The translations under genes were made by a program, and so were the position numbers. The notes beneath the pieces are model-generated. The model saw only the letters and a list, made by a program, of their open reading frames with translations. It ran no database searches and was not told where the DNA came from. Shown piece by piece: positions 9,907-18,783 of a stretch of 64,000 bases of DNA. Positions within the stretch are counted from its first letter, which is position 1; each line of letters starts with the position of its first letter. Location: the NCBI RefSeq assembly GCF_000478195.2, contig NZ_AUZM01000029.1, forward strand, positions 1 to 64,000. The letters are read 5' to 3'. This stretch comes from Lyngbya aestuarii BL J. GTDB taxonomy: Bacteria; Cyanobacteriota; Cyanobacteriia; Cyanobacteriales; Microcoleaceae.

Positions 9907-9947
9907 TTTAATTTGTAATTTTACGAAGGTTTATTTTAATTGTATTT

Positions 9948-9978
9948 GGAGGGAAGAATGTTGAAATCCTCCCTTTTT
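9948..9978 (+). terminator. Terminator after the YpfJ-type gene
   Basis: GGAGG (9948-9952) pairs CCTCC (9968-9972), with one extra G-T pair and a CTTTTTAAATT tail on the plus strand. This is a plausible intrinsic terminator 40 bases after the stop codon; it reaches the end of the convergent small gene. Confidence 0.6.
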
Positions 9979-10240
9979 AAATTAACCGTATTGCTTTGCT
10001 TTTTGATAAGCAAAGCAAGAGTTTATCTGGATTCTCAGCTTTTAGTATGGTATAACCGCATTCCCCGCAGATTGTTGCCCTAAGTTCAGATTTTTGTCCG
10101 CCTCTAAGAAGGGGAAGGGGTAAATTACCAGGTCTCTCGTAGACTACAGCTGTCAGATTCATCTCGCCTGAATTGGCTCTATCTATAACTCTGACATGGG
10201 GAATTAATTTTTCAGAATTACATTGTGGGCATTTATCCAC
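9977..10240 (-). CDS. Small zinc-ribbon protein of unknown function
   Basis: 87 aa. Two Cys pairs, CPQC near the N terminus and CGEC near residue 58, form a zinc-ribbon-like arrangement. The segment between them is rich in beta-forming residues. It starts with GTG at 10240, which is convincing because a full GGAGGT Shine-Dalgarno lies 7 bases upstream (complement of 10248-10253). I do not recognise a named family. Small zinc ribbons of this kind are usually nucleic-acid- or protein-binding adaptors, but that is only an analogy. Confidence 0.6.
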   Translation of the reverse strand: MDKCPQCNSEKLIPHVRVIDRANSGEMNLTAVVYERPGNLPLPLLRGGQKSELRATICGECGYTILKAENPDKLLLCLSKSKAIRLI

Positions 10241-10332
10241 AAGTTTGACCTCCGATATTTGATTGAATATTCAAAACTTGTTTTTGAACCTCATTAACAA
10301 TTATAACTCGACACCAGCTTTGACTTCTGAAA

Positions 10333-10689
10333 TTATAGATAACCTTCATCTACTTCTGAGAAAAAGTAGTTGTAGAATTCATCACCTTTTACCTTATTAA
10401 TCACCACAACTCGACTTGTATCCCGATCATAGATAACGCGAACTTGTTCATCTTCACCAATAAAATTGTTGTCTACAGTTCGTTTGAGTATTCCTGAGAA
10501 AAAGAATTCGCCTTCTTCAAGTTGAACCGCTATTTCGTCATCATTTTGCGGAGTCATGTAAGTAACTGGACTCGGGGATTGAGCAATTTCTAGGAATGTA
10601 TTGCCGATGGAATTAGCTTGCACAGGTAGAATGAAACCTACGCCAGCAAAAAGAATACTAAAAACCCAAAAAAACGCCACAAAAGTCAT
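10333..10689 (-). CDS. Hypothetical secreted or anchored protein
   Basis: 118 aa. The first ~25 residues are strongly hydrophobic (MTFVAFFWVFSILFAGVGFI) and end in PVQANS, which looks like a signal peptide with an A-x-A-like cleavage region. The mature part is acidic and beta-rich, with no cysteines and no motif I recognise. No partner gene is evident: it lies 92 bases beyond the zinc-ribbon start and 266 bases from larC. The Shine-Dalgarno is weak. The signal peptide supports a real gene; its role is unknown. Confidence 0.5.
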   Translation of the reverse strand: MTFVAFFWVFSILFAGVGFILPVQANSIGNTFLEIAQSPSPVTYMTPQNDDEIAVQLEEGEFFFSGILKRTVDNNFIGEDEQVRVIYDRDTSRVVVINKVKGDEFYNYFFSEVDEGYL

Positions 10690-10955
10690 CTTAATTTTTA
10701 TACCTTATCCTCAATATTTAGTAGAAAACATTAGCCTAGCTCAGATTTGTTAATGATTCTCAGCTTGACAAAGTGAATAGGAGCAATATTTAGGTTAATA
10801 TCTTTCCCTGAGCTTTGTTTAGCAGACTATCATAAAAATAATCATCTGACAAGCAGGTTTTGTTAATTTGTAGACTTAGCCATTGTGTGTCTTGATTGAC
10901 TTCAGTTTAATTTCTAGTTGATCGGTGGTTAAAACTTAGTTTATCAATGCTGCAC

Positions 10956-12227
10956 TTATTTACTTTGAGAACTGTACCAATTTTCTAATGCGGTTCGATG
11001 AACATCTAACCAACTCACTTGATGATGTCGGGCGAGTTTAGCACAGTCTTCATATTCGGGTTGAACATTAACTAACTTGTCTCCTGAATAGGCAACTTTA
11101 ATTTCAATAGAACCATAAGGTGTATCTATAGTTTGCATTTTTCTCTTTAAAATTCGCCGTTTTTGTTGAGTCGAACGAATCCCTAATGTTGTGGTATTCT
11201 TAAATAAAATATCCTCACAAACGGTTTGTTTTTCGGGATGACAAATCACAGTTAATAAAACGCCTAAGCGAGATTTTTTCATGGTTATAGGTTGGGTAAA
11301 GACATCCAACGCTCCGACAGCAAATAATTCTTCTAAAGTAAAAGCGATCGCTTGGGGACTGAGATCGTCTATTTGGGTTTCTAAAACAGAAATCGTTTCT
11401 ACAGTCGAAGGTTCTGGAGTTGAATGTTTAGAAGTTGAGGAAAGTGGAGAAGCAGTTGTTTGTGAAGATTCTCCGATCCAAAGTCGTAAAATATTCGGTA
11501 ACGGTAAATCTCGTGAACCTGCACCTAAACCGACTTTTTGAATGGACATCGCTGGAGGTTGTCCGAAGGTTTTGGCGAGAGTCACAACGATCGCGGCTCC
11601 GGTTGGTGTTACTAATTCTTTTTCAATGTTATTACTGTAAACTGGAACTTGACCACTTTCAAATAACTTTAAAACGGCAGGTGCAGGAACAGGAAGCTGA
11701 CCATGTGCTGCACGAATCAACCCTCCACCCGTTGGTAAGGCCGAACAATACAATTGTTCAATCTCTAACCAGTCTAAACCCAAGCAAGTCCCGACAATAT
11801 CAACAATGGCATCTGTCGCGCCGACTTCGTGAAAATGAACTTTTTGAGGTAAAATCCCGTGAACGGCTCCTTCGGCTTCAGCCAGTTCACGGAAAATAGC
11901 TAAACTCCAAGTTTCTGCGCGTTTGGGTAATCGAGCTGATAGAATAATATTCTCAATGTCGGGTAGATGGCGAATAACGGTAGGATGATCTGGGTGATGA
12001 TGGTGGTGATGTTCAGTGGGAGAATGGGTAAGATCAACATGAACTTTTGTAGCTAACTGACCATTGCGGTGAATGGATTCCGCCCAAAGCCGATATTCTG
12101 AGGAAAGCCCTAAATGTTCTAGTTTTTCGGTGATGTACTCTAGGGGTACTCCCGCATGAACTAAGGCTCCAAGGCACATATCGCCTGCGATACCTGTTGG
12201 ACATTGAAAATAGGCGATTTTGGTCAT
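10956..12227 (-). CDS. larC: LarC, nickel-pincer cofactor cyclometallase
   Basis: 423 aa. LarC inserts nickel into the pyridinium-dithiocarboxylate mononucleotide to finish the NPN cofactor of lactate racemase and relatives. Motifs seen include FQCPTGIAGDMCLGALV at the N terminus, HFHEVGATDAIVDIVGT and the TPTGAAIV region. A His6 run at 73-78 (TEHHHHHHPDH) is a likely metal-binding loop. I placed the start at ATG 12227 (MTKIAYFQC); the frame stays open upstream but would run into the divergent promoter region. Unlike the frameshifted larC1/larC2 of Lactobacillus, the frame is continuous. No larA, larB or larE is in the window. Confidence 0.88.
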   Translation of the reverse strand: MTKIAYFQCPTGIAGDMCLGALVHAGVPLEYITEKLEHLGLSSEYRLWAESIHRNGQLATKVHVDLTHSPTEHHHHHHPDHPTVIRHLPDIENIILSARLPKRAETWSLAIFRELAEAEGAVHGILPQKVHFHEVGATDAIVDIVGTCLGLDWLEIEQLYCSALPTGGGLIRAAHGQLPVPAPAVLKLFESGQVPVYSNNIEKELVTPTGAAIVVTLAKTFGQPPAMSIQKVGLGAGSRDLPLPNILRLWIGESSQTTASPLSSTSKHSTPEPSTVETISVLETQIDDLSPQAIAFTLEELFAVGALDVFTQPITMKKSRLGVLLTVICHPEKQTVCEDILFKNTTTLGIRSTQQKRRILKRKMQTIDTPYGSIEIKVAYSGDKLVNVQPEYEDCAKLARHHQVSWLDVHRTALENWYSSQSK

Positions 12228-12330
12228 GGTTTGGTGTCTGTGGTGAGTGTTCGAGGGAAAATTAGCCTTCTCACACTTTAATCTAAAATCAAAACCCTTA
12301 AGTCTCAACCGAATTTCTAAGATTAAATCT

Positions 12331-12993
12331 ATGGCGACTTATTACGAAGTTCATCCCCAAAACCCGCAAGAACGGACGATCGCAAAAGTGATTGCGGATC
12401 TGCGATCAGGGGCGGTGATGCTTTATCCAACGGATACGGTTTATGCAATTGGTTGTGATCTGACTGTCAAATCGGCGGTTGAACGGGTACGACAAATCAA
12501 GCAACTTTCTAATGATAAACCCTTGACGTTTCTGTGTTCCTCATTGTCTAATATTTCTGATTATGCAAACGTTAGCGATCCGGCTTATCGAATTATTAAG
12601 CGGTTAATTCCCGGAAGCTATACGTTTTTACTCCCGGCAACAAAGTTAGTACCGCGTCTGGTGATGTCTCCTAAACGAAAAACAACTGGAATTCGAGTCC
12701 CCGATAATCATTTTTGTTTGGCTTTAATTGAAAAGTTAGGAAATCCGATCATTTCTACTTCTGCACACATCACTAATGAGGAAGAAGGACAGGCTCCTAT
12801 AGCCCTTCCTATTGATGGAAATATGGGAAAAGCTGAGTTGTTTGATTGTTTAGAAAAGTTGGTGGATATTATTGTTGATGATAGTTCTGATCCGGGTTAT
12901 CAAGTTTCTACTATTTTGGATCTAACAGGGGATGAACCGATTTTAGTCCGAGAGGGGAAAGGATGGGAAGCCGCAGCGAATTGGGTGGAATGA
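12331..12993 (+). CDS. YrdC/Sua5-domain protein, YciO subfamily
   Basis: 220 aa. A single YrdC domain with the N-terminal LYPTDTVYAIGCD motif and the KPLTFLCSSLSNIS segment that in this superfamily binds ATP and threonine/threonylcarbamoyl-AMP, then the PGSYTFLLPAT and STSAHIT motifs. It is short and lacks the Sua5 C-terminal domain, so it fits the YciO-like branch, whose exact role in t6A tRNA modification is debated. I chose ATG 12331 (MATYYEVHP). The gene diverges from larC with about 100 bases between starts. Confidence 0.85.
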   Translation: MATYYEVHPQNPQERTIAKVIADLRSGAVMLYPTDTVYAIGCDLTVKSAVERVRQIKQLSNDKPLTFLCSSLSNISDYANVSDPAYRIIKRLIPGSYTFLLPATKLVPRLVMSPKRKTTGIRVPDNHFCLALIEKLGNPIISTSAHITNEEEGQAPIALPIDGNMGKAELFDCLEKLVDIIVDDSSDPGYQVSTILDLTGDEPILVREGKGWEAAANWVE

Positions 12994-13215
12994 GAGTTAA
13001 AAAGGAATAATTTATTAAGATTAATCAATCTAATTCTCTCCAAAAACATTAAAATTAATCTTAATTTTTAATAAGAAATAATACAAAAATATGAAAAAAA
13101 GTTAATAACTTAAAATCGGAATTTAAAATACTTATTAATCAGGATATGATGATTTAATCAGTTCTCTGTCAATTCTTTCATCGCTACTTTTTAATTATTG
13201 GTTGCAACTTAAAAC

Positions 13216-14673
13216 ATGAATCAAAATCGTCTTTCAACAGGTATTTCTGGCTTAGATGAAGTTCTTTATGGAGGATTAATTTCTGAACGTGCTTATATCG
13301 TTCGAGGTGGGCCAGGATGTGGCAAAACGACGATTGGGTTACACTTTTTGCAAGCAGGAATTTTAGAGGGAGAGATCAGCCTATTTATTACTTTGGGAGA
13401 AGCAGAAGTTCAGCTACGCAGTATTGCTTCAGCATTAAATTTTGATCAAAATAAGTTTCATTTTCTCGATTTGAGTCCCAGTTCAGAGTTTTTTACTCAA
13501 GCTCAAAGTTATGATATTTTTTCACCTGCTGATGTTGAACGAGATCCACTTACACAAAAAATTGTTGCACAAATCGAAACCCTCAAACCTCAACGAGTTT
13601 TTATTGACTCAATAACTCAATTTCGCTATTTGGCTAATGATAAGTTTATTTTTCATAAACAAATTAGTGCTTTTCTGAAATTTCTGAAAGAACGTAAAAT
13701 CACAGTATTACTTACAACAGAAAGCAGTTCAGAAGCTCCTGATGAAGAACTACAATTTATCAGTGATGGTATCATTAATTTAGAGTTTAATTCCTACGGA
13801 CGTAACTTAAGTATTTCTAAGTTTCGCAGTTCTAACTTTCGTCCAGGAAATCATGCAATGCGACTCACCGATTCTGGTGTGCTGATTTTTCCACGATTAC
13901 TTCCTGATGAATTTAAACAAAGTTTTCCGACTGAAACTATTTCCTCTGGAATTCCCGATTTAGATGAACTGTTGCAAGGAGGTTTAGAACGCAGTACAAT
14001 TACTATTATTAGTGGCCCTTCTGGAGTCGGAAAAACGACTTTAGGAATGCAATTTATGAAAGAAGCTGCGGGTCGAGGTGAGCGCTCATTGGTTTGTACG
14101 TTTGAGGAATCAATCGATACACTGACTCGTCGTTGTGAGTCCGTAAATATCCCAGTCAAAGCGATGGTTGAACGGGGAACTTTGTGTATTTTGTCGATTG
14201 AACCTCTACTCTACACACCCGATGAGTTTGCGAATATTGTCCGACAAGAAGTTGAGAAACAGTCTGCTCAAATTGTTATGATTGATAGTATGTCAGGTTA
14301 TCGGCTGTCTTTTCAGCAAGAAAACTTAACCAATCATCTTCATAGTCTATGTCGCTATCTCAAAAATATGGGAGTTGCAACCTTATTAATTAATGAGATG
14401 GAATGGATAACAGGGGATTTTCGGGTGACAGAATTGGGGATATCCTATTTAGCGGATAATATTATTTTCATGCGGTATCTAGAAATTCGAGGTGAACTTC
14501 GCAAAGCGATTGGTGTACTCAAAAAACGACTGAGTGACTTTGAAAAAACACTCCGAGAAATTTCGATTACTCGTTATGGAATTAAAGTCGGAAAACCTCT
14601 CACAAATTTGCGAGGAATTCTCAGTGGAAATCCCGAGATTATTCGCTTTGATGATCTCGATGAACCAATATAG
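13216..14673 (+). CDS. KaiC-like dual-RecA ATPase (clock-protein paralogue)
   Basis: 485 aa with two KaiC/RecA domains. Walker A motifs are GGPGCGKT (31-38) and SGPSGVGKT (266-274). In the second domain the catalytic pair E297-E298 is kept in TFEES, but the first domain has LGEAE (60-64) in place of the canonical TFEE. Aligned by eye with KaiC, the CII phosphosites read S410-Y411 (GISYLAD), so the serine survives and the threonine is Tyr. Shorter than true KaiC (~519 aa), and there is no kaiA or kaiB nearby. Such paralogues usually act with signalling proteins; a REC-GGDEF gene follows 163 bases downstream. Confidence 0.88.
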   Translation: MNQNRLSTGISGLDEVLYGGLISERAYIVRGGPGCGKTTIGLHFLQAGILEGEISLFITLGEAEVQLRSIASALNFDQNKFHFLDLSPSSEFFTQAQSYDIFSPADVERDPLTQKIVAQIETLKPQRVFIDSITQFRYLANDKFIFHKQISAFLKFLKERKITVLLTTESSSEAPDEELQFISDGIINLEFNSYGRNLSISKFRSSNFRPGNHAMRLTDSGVLIFPRLLPDEFKQSFPTETISSGIPDLDELLQGGLERSTITIISGPSGVGKTTLGMQFMKEAAGRGERSLVCTFEESIDTLTRRCESVNIPVKAMVERGTLCILSIEPLLYTPDEFANIVRQEVEKQSAQIVMIDSMSGYRLSFQQENLTNHLHSLCRYLKNMGVATLLINEMEWITGDFRVTELGISYLADNIIFMRYLEIRGELRKAIGVLKKRLSDFEKTLREISITRYGIKVGKPLTNLRGILSGNPEIIRFDDLDEPI

Positions 14674-14836
14674 AAAGCATCAGATGATTTATCGCTTATC
14701 AAGTTAGACATTGATCTCAGTTTAACTATTTTTTGGGAGTTATTATCAATGATTAAAATCTAATTTAATCTGTCATTTTTTCTCTGTTTCATCGCTGTAA
14801 GCTGGATGAACTTTGCAGCTTTATTGGTCAAATATT

Positions 14837-15784
14837 ATGAATTGTATTTTACTGTTGGTTGCTCATAAAGAAAACTGTAATCTTTTAGTTAAACTCCTGG
14901 AAAAACACTATCAAGTTCTTCTGGATGAGAATGAGCAGATTTGGCATCAAGACTTTGATTTATGTTTGCTAGATGGAGTCATGCTCAAAAAACATTACCC
15001 ATCAATTCAAATAAAAAATAAAGCTTCTGAACCTATTTTTTTACCCTTTTTATTCATTACCCCTCGAGAATATGCTGGACGATTAACAGCTCAAGTTTGG
15101 CAAAGTGTGGATGAAGTTATTTTTAGTCCGATAGAAAAACCAGAACTTTTTTTAAGAATAGAAGCTTTACTCCGAGTGCGAAGAATGTCTCTCCAACTCA
15201 AAAAGCAGATCAACGAAGAACATTTACTCCAACAAGAACTCGAAGCAAAAAATAAACAATTATTAATCCTAGCAACTCTAGATGGTTTAACTCAAATTCC
15301 TAATCGTCGTTGTTTTGATGAGACATTAAATCAAGAATGGTTGCGATTATGTCGTGAACAAAAATCCTTATTTTTGATTTTATGCGATATTGACTGTTTT
15401 AAAAATTATAATGATACTTTCGGACATCTTGCAGGAGATGAATGCTTGATTAAAGTTGCTCAAACCCTTTACGAAGTAGTACGGCGTCCTGCTGATTTGG
15501 TTGCTCGTTATGGGGGTGAAGAATTTGCAATTATTTTACCCAATACGTCTGCTGAAGGAGCAATTTATATTGCTGAACGAATTCAAGAGGCGATACAAGA
15601 ATTAGCCATTCCTCACTCTGCTTCTCTCGTGAGTTCATCCGTAACGCTCAGTATGGGAATTGCGGGGGGAATTCCCTGTTGTGAAGAGTCTCCTCTCTCT
15701 TTGATAGACATTTCAGATCAAGCTCTCTATCAAGCTAAAATGGAAGGAAAAAATCGTTTTATTCTCAAACCTTTGAAGTCTTGA
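14837..15784 (+). CDS. REC-like plus GGDEF diguanylate cyclase
   Basis: 315 aa. The N-terminal ~110 residues resemble a receiver domain: the DLCLLDG strand supplies a possible phospho-Asp and SPIEKPEL stands where the conserved KP lies. A short coiled coil (about 115-140) leads to a GGDEF domain with the active signature GGEEF at 226-230 and an inhibitory I-site RPAD (217-220) exactly five residues earlier. It should therefore make c-di-GMP with product feedback. I prefer ATG 14837 to an upstream TTG. The position after a KaiC-like ATPase suggests the two form one signalling unit. Confidence 0.88.
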   Translation: MNCILLLVAHKENCNLLVKLLEKHYQVLLDENEQIWHQDFDLCLLDGVMLKKHYPSIQIKNKASEPIFLPFLFITPREYAGRLTAQVWQSVDEVIFSPIEKPELFLRIEALLRVRRMSLQLKKQINEEHLLQQELEAKNKQLLILATLDGLTQIPNRRCFDETLNQEWLRLCREQKSLFLILCDIDCFKNYNDTFGHLAGDECLIKVAQTLYEVVRRPADLVARYGGEEFAIILPNTSAEGAIYIAERIQEAIQELAIPHSASLVSSSVTLSMGIAGGIPCCEESPLSLIDISDQALYQAKMEGKNRFILKPLKS

Positions 15785-15876
15785 GCGAGCTAAACATCCC
15801 GAATTCACAAAAAGGGTTTACAAAACAAGCCATCGGTCTGCTATTGTTACAAAGGTAACACCTTTTAATTTGCGAT

Positions 15877-16968
15877 ATGCTCAGAGCTGGAATTGTTGGA
15901 CTTCCGAATGTTGGTAAATCAACCTTATTTAATGCTGTGGTTGCCAATGCTAAAGCCACAGCCGCGAATTTTCCGTTTTGTACCATTGAACCGAATGTGG
16001 GTGTTGTCGCCGTACCGGATGAACGCTTAGAGGTATTAGCCAAAATTTCTAATTCTGAACAAATTATCCCGACTCGGATTGAATTTGTTGATATTGCAGG
16101 ATTAGTCAAAGGTGCGAGTCAGGGCGAAGGATTGGGAAATAAATTTTTGGCTAATATTCGTCAAGTTGACGCCATTATTCATGTGGTTCGCTGCTTTGAA
16201 AATGATGATATTATTCATGTTTCGGGTTCGATTGATCCGGTGCGAGATATTGAGATCATTAATCTAGAATTAGGACTCGCAGATTTAGCTCAAATTGAAC
16301 GTCGGATGGAACGAGTTCGTAAGCTCGCTCGTACCAGTAAAGAGGCTCAGTTGGAGTTGGGTGCTTTAGAGAAGTTAACGGCTGTTTTGAATGAAGGAAA
16401 ATCCGCCAGACAAGCAGATTTAACAGAAGAAGAATTAGAAGCCGTTAAAGTCTTAGAATTGTTAACTCAAAAACCGATTATTTACGCTACAAATGTTTCA
16501 GAAGATGATTTGGCAACCGGGAATGATTGGGTGGAAAAAGTTCGGGAAGTGGCGGCTCAAGAAAATGCTCAAGTTGTGATTATTTCGGCTCAAGTTGAAT
16601 CAGAATTGGTTGAATTACCCCCGGAAGAACGAGCGGATTTTCTAGAGTCTTTGGGGGGGAAAGAAGGGGGTTTAAAATCTTTAATTAAGGCGACTTATCA
16701 ACTCTTGGGTTTACGAACATTTCTAACAACTGGGCCAAAAGAAACTCGCGCTTGGACAATTCAGTCGGGAATGTTAGCTCCCCAAGCCGCAGGGGTTATT
16801 CATACCGATTTTGAACGGGGTTTTATTCGCGCTGAAACCGTTGCTTATCAGGATTTAGTGAGTACAGGTTCGATGAATGGGGCGAAAGAAAAAGGGTTGG
16901 TGCGTTCAGAAGGGAAAGAGTATACTGTACAAGAGGGAGATGTGTTGCTATTTCGGTTTAATGTGTAG
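15877..16968 (+). CDS. ychF: YchF/Ola1 family ATPase
   Basis: 363 aa, full length for the universally conserved Obg-related YchF. The P-loop GLPNVGKST lies at 8-16, the G3 region is FVDIAGLVKGAS, and the G4 position reads NVSE in place of NKxD, the hallmark that makes YchF prefer ATP to GTP. The C-terminal TGS-type domain ends in YTVQEGDVLLFRFNV. It binds ribosomes and is linked to oxidative-stress responses. The ATG is 93 bases after the GGDEF gene. Confidence 0.95.
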   Translation: MLRAGIVGLPNVGKSTLFNAVVANAKATAANFPFCTIEPNVGVVAVPDERLEVLAKISNSEQIIPTRIEFVDIAGLVKGASQGEGLGNKFLANIRQVDAIIHVVRCFENDDIIHVSGSIDPVRDIEIINLELGLADLAQIERRMERVRKLARTSKEAQLELGALEKLTAVLNEGKSARQADLTEEELEAVKVLELLTQKPIIYATNVSEDDLATGNDWVEKVREVAAQENAQVVIISAQVESELVELPPEERADFLESLGGKEGGLKSLIKATYQLLGLRTFLTTGPKETRAWTIQSGMLAPQAAGVIHTDFERGFIRAETVAYQDLVSTGSMNGAKEKGLVRSEGKEYTVQEGDVLLFRFNV

Positions 16969-17006
16969 GGCGTAATCCAAAAACATAACTGAGGAGGTCA
17001 ACTCAG

Positions 17007-17381
17007 ATGGAAAATATCATCAATGATCCCGCTACTTTGCTAATGGCTTGGGTTGTTAATGCGATTAGTTTGTTTTTAATTGCTCAACTTAGTCCGATTA
17101 CTGGAGTCGAAATTGATAACTTTCAAAAAGCGTTGTGGTCGGCTGCAATTTTCGGGGTTTTAAATGTATTGGTTCGACCTGTATTAGAAACTTTTGCTTT
17201 ACCTCTGGATGTCATTTTCTCAGCCTTTATTGTAGGTTTGATTCTGAATATGACTATTTTTGGACTCGCCGCTTGGTTGGTTCCTGGATTTCGTTTACAG
17301 TGGGGAATCTTAAGTGCTTTAATTGGTTCAGTGGCGTTGGTTATTATTAACTCAGTGATTTATCAAATTATTGGAGTTTGA
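17007..17381 (+). CDS. Phage-holin-fold (superfamily IV) membrane protein
   Basis: 124 aa with four predicted transmembrane helices (about 8-28, 40-60, 65-90, 95-122). It resembles the Phage_holin_4_2 family, which is widespread on bacterial chromosomes outside prophages; the PVLETFALPLDVI region between helices is typical. There is no lysis gene nearby, so a role in lysis should not be assumed. A strong GAGGAGGT Shine-Dalgarno precedes the ATG. It lies 38 bases after ychF and is followed by a clear terminator, so the two are probably co-transcribed. Confidence 0.8.
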   Translation: MENIINDPATLLMAWVVNAISLFLIAQLSPITGVEIDNFQKALWSAAIFGVLNVLVRPVLETFALPLDVIFSAFIVGLILNMTIFGLAAWLVPGFRLQWGILSALIGSVALVIINSVIYQIIGV

Positions 17382-17411
17382 TCACAACACTTTAATTTAA
17401 AACTTTTCAGG

Positions 17412-17455
17412 ACACCGATCTTTTTAAGTTGTTTAAATGGTCGGTGTTTTTAGTT
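17412..17455 (+). terminator. Terminator after the holin-fold gene
   Basis: ACACCGA (17412-17418) pairs TCGGTGT (17441-17447) and is followed by TTTTAGTTTTTG. This is a good intrinsic terminator for the ychF transcript, placed just before the convergent exchanger gene. Confidence 0.75.
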
Positions 17456-17476
17456 TTTGATCAATTCGTTGGGTGA

Positions 17477-18424
17477 TTAAATTAAGTCAAACAGATGACC
17501 AATAAACCAAGCATACAAAACAAAAAAGAGCCATCCTTCCCATTTTGTAACTTTCTTATCTTGAGTCACAAAAAAGAATAATAATGTTGATGCAAGTAAC
17601 ATCGGTAAACCATCTCTAATAATCGTATCTGGAATAATTAAATCTTCAAATAATCCAGGAACTCCCATCACAATTAAGGAGTTAAAAATATTAGAACCTA
17701 ACACATTTCCAATCGCAACTTCTGCATCTCCTCGACGAGAAGCGGAAAATGTAACCGCAAGTTCGGGTAAGGAAGTTCCAAGTGCAACTGCACTAATTGC
17801 AATTAATTCTTTGCCTATTCCTAAAATATCTGCTATTTTAATAATAGACTGAATTGTAAAATTTGCACCCAAAAACATACAAGCGGTGCAGATTAACAGA
17901 ACAATAACTTGTTTGAATAAGTAGCTAGAACGAGTGCTTCCATCACTCGGCATTTCTGGTGTTTCAACTTGTCCACAACGAATTGTATAAGTCAGATGAA
18001 TAATATAGGCTAAGATACAAAGAATCGCTTCTCCAAAGGAAAAATCACCGTCTGATAGGGTAAAATAGAGAAGAAATGCTGAACCTACAAATAAGGGTAA
18101 ATCAACATCCAGGAGATTGTAAGTTATTTTTAGGGGACTACTCAACAGCGTCGCTACACCGATAACTAAGAAAATATTGGCGACATTAGAACCGATTACA
18201 TTACTGGCAACAATTTCGGTAGCCCCTTGATAAACCGCAAAAAGTGAGGACATTAATTCAGGAAGTGATGTACCAATTGCAACAATAGTTACACCCACAA
18301 TAAACGGACTAAATCCTAAAGATACTCCTATTTTTCCCGCTGTTTCTGTAAAAATATCTGAAAATTTAATTAAAACAATTAAACTCACAACAAAGACAAG
18401 AATCCAAATCAACAATTCAACCAT
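17477..18424 (-). CDS. YrbG-type Na+/Ca2+ exchanger family protein
   Basis: 315 aa, about ten transmembrane helices built as two inverted halves. Each half has the alpha-repeat signature: GTSLPEL at 51-57 and 216-222, each followed by an ASNVIGSNVANI / IGNVLGSNIFNS motif that coordinates the cations. This is the calcium/cation antiporter superfamily, so it likely exports Ca2+ (or exchanges another cation) against Na+ or H+ at the cytoplasmic or thylakoid membrane. A hydrophilic loop (about 150-168) separates the halves. Two ATTAATCGAT direct repeats lie upstream of its start. Confidence 0.9.
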   Translation of the reverse strand: MVELLIWILVFVVSLIVLIKFSDIFTETAGKIGVSLGFSPFIVGVTIVAIGTSLPELMSSLFAVYQGATEIVASNVIGSNVANIFLVIGVATLLSSPLKITYNLLDVDLPLFVGSAFLLYFTLSDGDFSFGEAILCILAYIIHLTYTIRCGQVETPEMPSDGSTRSSYLFKQVIVLLICTACMFLGANFTIQSIIKIADILGIGKELIAISAVALGTSLPELAVTFSASRRGDAEVAIGNVLGSNIFNSLIVMGVPGLFEDLIIPDTIIRDGLPMLLASTLLFFFVTQDKKVTKWEGWLFFVLYAWFIGHLFDLI

Positions 18425-18783
18425 TTTTAAAGTGACTCCACAAACGTAATTATTGACGACAATAGATTAATCGATCAATTCTGAGATCATCATTAATCGA
18501 TTTAAGACTTATTTTTTAGGTTAACGCATTGTTTTACCAATATTGAATAATATTACGAATTTTTACTAAATTGCTTTTTAAGTGTTTGAATGATACCGGA
18601 ATTTATTTTGTATTTTTAAAACTCTTAAAAAAGAAAATTTTTCAACTCTCTTTCGATAGATTTATCAGGTTAACCCCTTATTATACACGATATGAGTAAA
18701 ATTTAAAGCCAATAAAAATACTGACGGATCAAAATTAACTGAGTTTTGAGTTTACAATCTTGAAACTATTAGGATTTTTTCGG
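18425..18783. other. Intergenic region with a 10-bp direct repeat
   Basis: About 360 AT-rich bases. ATTAATCGAT occurs at 18466-18475 and 18492-18501, 41-77 bases before the exchanger start, 26 bases apart. The rest shows no frame, tRNA or hairpin that I can support. Confidence 0.4.

Noticed and set aside
10956-12308. Frameshifted larC1/larC2 as in Lactobacillus
   Set aside because: The frame is continuous from the N-terminal GIAGD motif to the end.
13216-14673. True circadian KaiC
   Set aside because: Shorter than KaiC, CI Glu pair altered, CII Thr phosphosite replaced by Tyr, and no kaiA/kaiB nearby.
17007-17381. Prophage holin
   Set aside because: No endolysin, structural or integrase genes surround it; the family is common on chromosomes outside phages.
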